Below the pieces are notes generated by a model. That model was given only the letters and a program-made list of their open reading frames with translations. It had not been told where the DNA came from and ran no database searches. The position numbers and the translations under genes were made by a program. DNA of 5,185 nt, from positions 1 to 5,185 of the forward strand of contig JAKAYH010000207.1 in the NCBI GenBank assembly GCA_021826835.1. The letters run 5' to 3'. The DNA is from Thermoplasmata archaeon (GTDB lineage Archaea > Thermoplasmatota > Thermoplasmata > Thermoplasmatales > Thermoplasmataceae). Positions 1 through 3,890 of this stretch are shown in pieces; position 1 is the first letter of the stretch; each line of letters starts with the position of its first letter.

Positions 1-34
1 AACAGTTTCAATTACTTCTTGTTTATCGGGTTAT

Positions 35-499
35 GTGATCACTGTCTCAGATCAGTTAAAGGAATTTTTGGTAGAGGCAAAGAAAAACACATATGCTTCC
101 GATTCACCAAATATTGTTGCAAAACCGTATCTTGAATCGTCTAAGCAATTTCAGTTCTCCAATGGGAAATACCTGTATCAGGACATTTACTTTGGAACTG
201 AAAAGTTTTCCGGAATGGAAATTGTATACGATGAAAATGTTCCCATATGGACCATGGTATACAGTGGCGGGGTTGATTACCCTACGGATTTAAAGGAGGT
301 TTATTCTTTTCTGAAAAGAGCTTTAAGAAATATTTCCTTTGATTTCCCTGCAAGAGGTCCAAGGATATTCAGGGAGGGACATCTCACATATGAGAATAAT
401 TATGAGGGGTCCATTGAAAGATTCCATGGCGAAGAATACATCCTCCTCAATGAGAATGAGATCTACAGACTCAGTTATTATGGCGGAATTGTAAATTGA
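35..499 (+). CDS. DUF5680 domain protein, function unknown (5' end uncertain)
   Basis: The 154 residues look like a single DUF5680 domain from end to end. Recognisable landmarks are AKKNTYA (about 15-21), YxDIYFG followed by FSGMEIVY (about 49-65), PIWTMVYSGG (70-79), FLKRALR (92-98), PARGPR (105-110), RFHGEEYI (129-136) and YYGGIV (148-153). The domain has no established function that I know of. In bacteria it often follows a helix-turn-helix domain; no such domain is visible here. There is no signal peptide or membrane segment, so it is probably cytosolic. The GTG at 35 gives a protein starting just before the conserved region and is the only plausible start in the window. The frame stays open to the left edge with no stop, and no ribosome site or clear promoter is visible, so the gene could begin outside the window. 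It points the same way as tatA but is separated by 95 bases that hold a separate promoter. Family call is fairly firm; the start is not. Confidence 0.8.
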   Translation: MITVSDQLKEFLVEAKKNTYASDSPNIVAKPYLESSKQFQFSNGKYLYQDIYFGTEKFSGMEIVYDENVPIWTMVYSGGVDYPTDLKEVYSFLKRALRNISFDFPARGPRIFREGHLTYENNYEGSIERFHGEEYILLNENEIYRLSYYGGIVN

Positions 500-526
500 A
501 CCCTAACATATTAGTGTCTTTTACAG

Positions 527-546
527 AAGGTCTAATTTACAAGGTC
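527..546. repeat. Two AAGGTC copies upstream of the tatA promoter
   Basis: The hexamer AAGGTC occurs at 527-532 and again at 541-546, 14 bases apart. Each copy is preceded by TTACA (TTACAGAAGGTC from 521; TTACAAGGTC from 537), so the copies are imperfect direct repeats. They lie about 20-40 bases upstream of the tatA TATA box, where an archaeal activator could bind. A role is inferred only; such a short repeat can arise by chance. Confidence 0.25.
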
Positions 547-564
547 CCGGAGATACTCTAAAAG

Positions 565-576
565 ATTAAATAAATA
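565..576 (+). promoter_or_regulatory. TATA box for the tatA-tatC operon (leaderless)
   Basis: The AT-only stretch ATTAAATAAATA is centred about 25 bases before the tatA ATG, so transcription should start at or very near the start codon. The bases between it and the ATG contain no Shine-Dalgarno sequence. Both points indicate a leaderless mRNA, which is common for first genes in Thermoplasmatales. A second AT-rich stretch, ATATACAT at 581-588, is too close to the ATG to be the TATA box of this gene. Confidence 0.65.
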
Positions 577-594
577 GCCAATATACATAGACAT

Positions 595-900
595 ATGTGG
601 GACAATATTGGTGGCTGGATCATCATATTGGTTGTTGCACTGGTCTTATTTGGTGGTGCAAAAAAGATCCCTGATTTCGCAAGGAATCTGGGAAGAGCCA
701 CCGGAGAATTCAAGAGAGGTCAGGTTGAGCTTGAAACTGAGCTCAAGAAGGCCATGTACAGTACTCCGGAAGCACCATCTGAGCATCCAAAGCAAAATTT
801 TGCTGAAGCAGCAAGAAACCTTGGAATAGACCCTGCAAACAAATCAGATGAGCAGATCAGCCAGGAAATCTCTGAAAAACTTAACTCAACTGCCAAATGA
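595..900 (+). CDS. tatA: Twin-arginine translocase subunit TatA
   Basis: TatA forms the protein-conducting assembly of the twin-arginine pathway, which moves folded proteins across the cytoplasmic membrane using the proton-motive force. The 101-residue protein has the standard layout: a very short N-terminus, one membrane helix (about 6-19), the FG hinge (Phe19-Gly20), an amphipathic helix with the family pattern AKKIPDFARNLG (22-33) then GEFKRG (37-42), and a charged cytoplasmic tail. The tail holds a second short conserved-looking segment, AARNLGIDPANKSDEQI (72-88), of a kind I recall from other archaeal TatA proteins. No TatB gene is present. The position of the polar residue at position 8 in E. 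coli TatA/TatB aligns with Gly7, so the sequence gives no sign of a specialised TatB. The ATG at 595 fits the promoter spacing, and the stop overlaps the tatC start as ATGA, so the two genes are one operon. Confidence 0.95.
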   Translation: MWDNIGGWIIILVVALVLFGGAKKIPDFARNLGRATGEFKRGQVELETELKKAMYSTPEAPSEHPKQNFAEAARNLGIDPANKSDEQISQEISEKLNSTAK

Positions 901-1724
901 ATCGGGACGACATTATTCCGATAGTATTTCGGAATCTTGACGAGTTACGTCATAGAGTGGTCAGGATACTAGTTGTTTTCCTGTTTTTTTTCGCATTCCT
1001 TTTGTTCTTCAGTATCAAGGATATAACCCTTTTTGGCAGAACTTTTCCATTCATAACTCCAGATATATACCATAACATATCAGCACAGATCCTTCAGGCA
1101 ATAGAAAAATGGGTGCTTCTTCCAAACACCAAACTTATAATCATTAAACCCGCAGATGGCCTCACAGCAGATGCATACGTTTCAATGTTCGTATCATTGA
1201 TATTATCTATGCCAGTGATTGTTTATGAAATTGGCATGTTCCTGGGACCTGCACTAAAGAAGAGCGAGAAACTCCTACTTAGAACCATACTGGTACCTGC
1301 AAGCCTCCTTTTCCTGGCAGGATCCCTTATGGGCCTACTGTGGATAGCTCCGACTCTTTTCAGAATTTTCAATAGCTTTGATATAGGAATTGGTTCGCAG
1401 ACTACCATGAGTCTGATGAGTTTCATTTCTTTTCTTATAATTTACATTATTAGCTTCGGAATTTCATTTGAAGTTCCAGTTTTCATGTATGGCCTTACAA
1501 GAGCCGGAATGGTCATGGCCGATACATGGGCTAAGAACTGGAGGTATGCAGTGATAGGTTCCCTCTTCTTTGGACTTATATTTTCACCAGGAGTTACAGG
1601 CTTCACAGAAGTACTAATGGCCCTGCCGATGATTGGTCTATATTTTTCTGGCATCTATTTCTCTAAGAGATACGAGAAAAAATTTGGTACTCATGATTCA
1701 AATACTGTTTCTGAAGCGCTCTAG
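897..1724 (+). CDS. tatC: Twin-arginine translocase subunit TatC
   Basis: TatC is the polytopic receptor that binds the twin-arginine signal peptide and nucleates TatA assembly. At 275 residues it is near normal length, with six hydrophobic segments (about 22-40, 93-113, 129-152, 170-198, 215-230 and 235-255). Hallmarks are the N-terminal LDELRHR (14-20; family HLxELRxR, with His replaced by Asn13), Glu124 in a KKSEKL loop matching E. coli Glu103, and FEVPVF (191-196), the counterpart of FELPV. The first outward-facing region is about 20 residues longer than in E. coli by hand alignment. In the fifth membrane segment, SPGVTGFTEVL (230-240) lacks the Asp that E. coli has at this point. The ATG overlaps the tatA stop and has no Shine-Dalgarno, so translation probably depends on coupling to tatA. 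The last 27 bases overlap the convergent hydratase gene. Identity is secure; the Asp reading depends on alignment. Confidence 0.96.
   Translation: MNRDDIIPIVFRNLDELRHRVVRILVVFLFFFAFLLFFSIKDITLFGRTFPFITPDIYHNISAQILQAIEKWVLLPNTKLIIIKPADGLTADAYVSMFVSLILSMPVIVYEIGMFLGPALKKSEKLLLRTILVPASLLFLAGSLMGLLWIAPTLFRIFNSFDIGIGSQTTMSLMSFISFLIIYIISFGISFEVPVFMYGLTRAGMVMADTWAKNWRYAVIGSLFFGLIFSPGVTGFTEVLMALPMIGLYFSGIYFSKRYEKKFGTHDSNTVSEAL
1677..1682 (-). terminator. Poly-T terminator candidate for the enoyl-CoA hydratase gene
   Basis: On the minus strand, the sequence AAATTTTTTCTC begins 13 bases past the hydratase stop, and its six-T run lies 16-21 bases past it. Archaeal termination often uses a plain U-run without a hairpin. 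The run lies inside the 3' end of tatC, as the convergent overlap requires. Nothing as clear follows tatC on the plus strand; the nearest is a four-T run at 1757-1760. Confidence 0.4.
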
Positions 1725-2438
1725 CTGCATCATTGTCAGGCAGCTTGGATCATAAATTTTAAAGAAAAGGTCATCTAAAATATACCTGTTTTGGGATCCA
1801 ATGTAACCACTTTTTATGATCTTGAACAACCTGGAGTCAATATTTTTTGCGTGACCCAATGCATGTCTCTGGAAATTTTCGGAACCTACAATTTCTTTGA
1901 CAATACCCGCATTTTTAGCTTCATCGGCATCAAAGATCTTTCCTTTCTTTATTAGCGAATATGCGGTACCAGAGTATCTTTCCGGAACTTCTGGCAGAAT
2001 TCCGGTAAGTGAAGGGATTCCAAATGCAACTTCGGGCATCCCGAACTTTGATCTCTCGGTGGATACAATTATATCAGAACACAGGGCAATTTCGAGACCG
2101 AGTCCAAGAGCATAACCATCTATTGCACTTATTATGGCATTTTTGGAACTCAGCATTGTCCTGGCAATAGTTGTACCAAGGGAATAGGCCTCTCTTAGAT
2201 GTGTCTTATCACTGATTTTTCTGCAATCGGAAGTATAACCCATGCTGAAAGCTCGTCTACTGTCAGAGGTCAATAAAATTGGAGCATCGCCATTTGATAT
2301 AGCATCCGTTAAGGCGATCAGAAGGTCCCTTAAACCATCATTGTTAAGACAGTTGTTTACTCCATTTGAAACCACTATTCTGTTTATACCTTCATTCTCC
2401 TCGAGAGAAACCATTGGCGTGCGTATAATAGGCAACAT
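1698..2438 (-). CDS. Enoyl-CoA hydratase/isomerase (crotonase) family protein
   Basis: Crotonase-fold enzymes act on acyl-CoA thioesters, mostly hydrating trans-2-enoyl-CoA, but members also isomerise, hydrolyse or cleave related substrates. The 246 residues span the usual domain: LLTSDSRRAFSMG (55-67), the first oxyanion-hole region; AIDGYALGLGLEIALCSDI (105-123); FGMPEVAFGIPS (132-143); and IFDADEAKNAGIV (168-180). Glu116 and Glu136 align with the two catalytic glutamates of rat mitochondrial hydratase (144 and 164), so hydratase chemistry is plausible. The middle Gly of the usual GGG before the first Glu is Leu113. The substrate cannot be told from sequence, and no other fatty-acid or amino-acid catabolic gene is adjacent. 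The ATG at 2438 has no ribosome site but sits about 22 bases from an AT-rich box, consistent with a leaderless start; Met9 (2414) is a weaker alternative. The gene is probably monocistronic. Confidence 0.93.
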   Translation of the reverse strand: MLPIIRTPMVSLEENEGINRIVVSNGVNNCLNNDGLRDLLIALTDAISNGDAPILLTSDSRRAFSMGYTSDCRKISDKTHLREAYSLGTTIARTMLSSKNAIISAIDGYALGLGLEIALCSDIIVSTERSKFGMPEVAFGIPSLTGILPEVPERYSGTAYSLIKKGKIFDADEAKNAGIVKEIVGSENFQRHALGHAKNIDSRLFKIIKSGYIGSQNRYILDDLFFKIYDPSCLTMMQLERFRNSI

Positions 2439-2456
2439 ATCAGTTATGTTTCAGGT

Positions 2457-2464
2457 AATTAAAA
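2457..2464 (-). promoter_or_regulatory. TATA box for the enoyl-CoA hydratase gene (leaderless)
   Basis: Read on the minus strand, TTTTAATT within the longer AAATTTTAATTA is centred about 22 bases before the hydratase ATG. No purine-rich ribosome site lies between, so the mRNA probably starts at the start codon. A further AT-rich stretch at 2519-2529 could act as a more distant promoter on this strand but would leave a leader of roughly 60 bases. Confidence 0.5.
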
Positions 2465-2548
2465 TTTAGCCACGGAGAGAACGAAACTTATGATTTTCTG
2501 ACTGAATAAAAGAACCCATTATATTTTTTCAGGGCAGTTGAAGGAACC

Positions 2549-2556
2549 TTAAATAA
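2549..2556 (+). promoter_or_regulatory. TATA box for the methyltransferase gene
   Basis: TTAAATAA is preceded by the purine-rich AAGGAACC, which could serve as the TFB recognition element. Counting about 25 bases downstream puts transcription start near 2575-2582. That is just before the ribosome site at 2584-2592, so the mRNA would carry a very short leader. Confidence 0.6.
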
Positions 2557-2566
2557 TTGGTATCGA

Positions 2567-2580
2567 TTTCGATATCGAAA
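2567..2580. promoter_or_regulatory. Perfect 14-base palindrome at the predicted methyltransferase start site
   Basis: TTTCGATATCGAAA reads identically on both strands. It begins 11 bases after the TATA box and covers the expected transcription start, a classic place for a repressor to block RNA polymerase. An overlapping inverted repeat, ATCGA-TT-TCGAT (2562-2573), shares its left half, so the region holds three TCGA cores in 18 bases. An operator for a dimeric regulator is inferred; the regulator is not identified and no regulator gene is in the window. Confidence 0.5.
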
Positions 2581-2583
2581 CAA

Positions 2584-2592
2584 GAGGATGAT
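2584..2592 (+). promoter_or_regulatory. Ribosome binding site that sets the TTG start of the methyltransferase
   Basis: GAGGATGAT resembles the archaeal Shine-Dalgarno GGAGGTGAT with one extra base, and ends 5 bases before the TTG at 2598. The ATG inside it at 2588 is out of frame with the methyltransferase, and an in-frame stop at 2592-2594 rules out any earlier start. Confidence 0.6.
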
Positions 2593-2597
2593 AAAAT

Positions 2598-3203
2598 TTG
2601 TACAATCAGAATGAGCCCAGTAAAGAGAAGGAGGAGTTTGGGCCTTTGCTGGCTAGAATATATGCCTTCTTTGCTTCAAAATCTGGAAAACACCGGTTAG
2701 TTTATTCAAGAATCACAGAAGATGTTACTTCCCTGCATCCTTCTTCTATTCTAGAAATTGGAAGTGGCCCTGGGATTGCTGCAGCCATGATAGCCGGAAA
2801 ATTACCAGATACGAGGATCCTTTGCGTAGATCCATCAACTACCATGACTAAGATTGCAAATCGTAGGTTTGAAAAACTGTCACTGACGCCAAGAGTAAAA
2901 TGCATATTGGGTGACAGCAGCAATATCAAGACTGAAGAGTTATTTGATCTGATATATACATCTCTTTCCTTCCACCACTGGAGCGATGGAAAGAGAGATC
3001 TTCTTGAGCTTGGGAAAAAACTCGTTCCCAACGGGACACTTATCATTTATGAGAATTTTATTCCTGATAACGGCAATAATAAGAAGGTGAAGCACCAACA
3101 TGGAATCGGCTTAAGAGATATCGAATCCTTTGAAATACCTGGGTTTGTGAAAAACCATACAATCTACGACGGCCTTGTAACTGTTAAATTCAGTAAAATA
3201 TGA
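2598..3203 (+). CDS. Class I SAM-dependent methyltransferase (Methyltransf_11 type)
   Basis: The protein transfers a methyl group from S-adenosylmethionine to an unidentified acceptor, probably in the cytosol. The Rossmann-fold motifs appear in order over 201 residues: ILEIGSGPG (51-59), the SAM-binding glycine loop; VDPS (77-80), where Asp78 should contact the ribose; LGDSS (104-108), with Asp106 near the adenine; FDLIYTSLSFHHW (116-128), typical of the UbiE/Methyltransf_11 group; and LVPNGTLII (142-150). The N-terminal helix GPLLARIYAFFA (15-26) resembles the substrate-side lid of small-molecule methyltransferases. The protein is shorter than UbiE and nothing supports a quinone role. The start is TTG with a ribosome site 5 bases upstream; no in-frame ATG occurs until Met64, inside the domain. 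It stands alone, divergent from the hydratase and convergent with the nuo tail, behind a promoter with a palindrome. Confidence 0.9.
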   Translation: MYNQNEPSKEKEEFGPLLARIYAFFASKSGKHRLVYSRITEDVTSLHPSSILEIGSGPGIAAAMIAGKLPDTRILCVDPSTTMTKIANRRFEKLSLTPRVKCILGDSSNIKTEELFDLIYTSLSFHHWSDGKRDLLELGKKLVPNGTLIIYENFIPDNGNNKKVKHQHGIGLRDIESFEIPGFVKNHTIYDGLVTVKFSKI

Positions 3204-3208
3204 AATAG

Positions 3209-3230
3209 TTTAGAGTTAAGTTTTTCTAAA
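3209..3230 (+). terminator. Weak inverted repeat with T-run after the methyltransferase gene
   Basis: TTTAGA (3209-3214) and TCTAAA (3225-3230) form a 6-base-pair inverted repeat around a 10-base loop that contains most of the five-T run at 3221-3225. The stem is AT-rich and weak. The T-run, 18 bases past the stop codon, is the likelier signal for an archaeal polymerase. Confidence 0.4.
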
Positions 3231-3238
3231 TTAGGAAT

Positions 3239-3245
3239 ATAAAAA
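3239..3245 (-). terminator. T-run terminator candidate at the end of the nuo operon
   Basis: On the minus strand TTTTTAT starts 16 bases past the stop of the 84-codon gene. Only 58 bases separate the two convergent stop codons, and each strand has its own five-T run there, so the stretch appears to serve as a two-way terminator. Confidence 0.4.
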
Positions 3246-3261
3246 TCTCCCATGTCTGAAA

Positions 3262-3516
3262 TCAGTACATGGTGAGATTATATTTTTTGTCCATTTCTTC
3301 GTATGATTCCCTTGAATTAATACCGAGAAGTCCTGTAACGGTCTTCATTTCACCGGAATAATGCTTATCATATACTTCTCTACCGAGTTTCAGACGTTTC
3401 TCCTGTTCATCATACAGTACCTGCTCTCCATGCTTTTTCAGGCAGTGTATGCAATGTGCAGCAGACTCCTCAGTATTTTCAAGATGTGAAAAGCAATGAT
3501 CAAAGTCTCTTTTCAT
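3262..3516 (-). CDS. Small Cys/His-rich protein of unknown function, last gene of the nuo operon
   Basis: I do not recognise this 84-residue protein. Its N-terminal third is dense in possible metal ligands: His7, Cys8, His11, His21, Cys22, His24, Cys25 and His29, eight Cys/His in 23 residues, including a CIHC knuckle at 22-25. The remainder is charged and probably helical, with no further Cys, no membrane segment and no signal peptide. The pattern could bind zinc, another metal, or possibly an iron-sulfur cluster. It is not a CxxCH haem site and does not match a standard zinc ribbon, which needs two CxxC pairs. The ATG overlaps the stop of the 121-codon gene as ATGA, and AGGTG lies 9 bases upstream, so expression is coupled to the operon. 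Position after nuoN suggests, without proving, a role in assembly or maturation of the Nuo complex. The reading frame and operon are firm; the function is open. Confidence 0.8.
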   Translation of the reverse strand: MKRDFDHCFSHLENTEESAAHCIHCLKKHGEQVLYDEQEKRLKLGREVYDKHYSGEMKTVTGLLGINSRESYEEMDKKYNLTMY

Positions 3517-3878
3517 TTGTCATCACACCTTTTTCCATCATAATCAGGGTATTTCACATTGTATCTGTCCAGTGAATACTCAAGCAGATAATACAATGAG
3601 TCGAGGATTTCTCCTGTATCCCCAGTAATGTCAAAAATTTCCGGCAGACCCTCCAGGTTATTGACTTTATCCTTGAAGGTAACCAGATTGATTTCTCCCT
3701 TAAGAAGTGAGTCGAGGGCCTCAAGAAATTTCGCATAGATGATGTTCTTGGGTTTCGGATTCTTCTTTAGGTAGAATGCCAGAGACTTTTGCCTTCTCCT
3801 TATGATGGACATAGCATCATCGAGGTCACCATAGAATATTGCACTCTTGATTATTTCCATATCAGATATTATTGGCAT
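3513..3878 (-). CDS. Conserved-looking small helical protein of unknown function, downstream of nuoN
   Basis: I do not recognise this 121-residue protein. It has no membrane segment or signal peptide and should be cytosolic. It reads as mostly helical: a first helical region (about 5-39) containing GDLDDAMSIIRRRQ and a basic KKNPKPK stretch (38-44), a second (46-60) with FLEALDSLLKGE, and a third (about 89-106) with ILDSLYYLLEYSLDRY. It ends in a charged tail with one Cys (118). No catalytic motif is evident, and the shape is compatible with a small helical-bundle adaptor or assembly protein. The start is firm: ATG at 3878 with AGGTGAT 5 bases upstream. Only 6 bases separate it from the nuoN stop, and its own stop overlaps the next ATG, so it is cotranscribed with nuoN and the Cys/His protein. 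A link to Nuo is inferred from position only. Confidence 0.8.
   Translation of the reverse strand: MPIISDMEIIKSAIFYGDLDDAMSIIRRRQKSLAFYLKKNPKPKNIIYAKFLEALDSLLKGEINLVTFKDKVNNLEGLPEIFDITGDTGEILDSLYYLLEYSLDRYNVKYPDYDGKRCDDK
3526..3530 (-). promoter_or_regulatory. Ribosome binding site of the 84-codon gene
   Basis: AGGTG on the minus strand, followed by TGATG, lies 9 bases before the ATG and inside the 3' end of the preceding gene. It supports the start at 3516 and independent ribosome loading as well as coupling through the ATGA overlap. Confidence 0.6.
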
Positions 3879-3883
3879 TTTTT

Positions 3884-3890
3884 ATCACCT
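3884..3890 (-). promoter_or_regulatory. Strong ribosome binding site overlapping the nuoN stop
   Basis: AGGTGAT on the minus strand is an exact complement of part of the conserved archaeal 16S 3' end (AUCACCUCCU). Its TGA is also the nuoN stop codon. It ends 5 bases before the ATG at 3878 and fixes that start. Ribosomes ending on nuoN would be placed directly on the next start. Confidence 0.8.

Noticed and set aside
295..300. A perfect Shine-Dalgarno core GGAGGT inside the DUF5680 gene
   Set aside because: No start codon opening a useful frame follows within about 12 bases; the bases simply encode Gly-Gly-type codons context in the frame of the DUF5680 protein.
1725..1765. A rho-independent style terminator after tatC
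   Set aside because: There is only a four-T run (1757-1760) and no convincing stem, and the sequence is constrained by the hydratase gene on the other strand.
2242..2469. A 75-codon plus-strand frame opposite the start of the hydratase gene
   Set aside because: It is antisense to the well-supported crotonase coding region, shows no family motif and has no ribosome site.
2465..2545. A possible small gene or RNA in the divergent region between the hydratase and methyltransferase genes
   Set aside because: I found only very short frames and no stable hairpin; AT-rich stretches are better explained as promoter DNA.
2702..3046. A 114-codon minus-strand frame inside the methyltransferase gene
   Set aside because: The plus strand here carries all the SAM-binding motifs in order, and the reverse frame has a low-complexity Ser-rich composition typical of a shadow.
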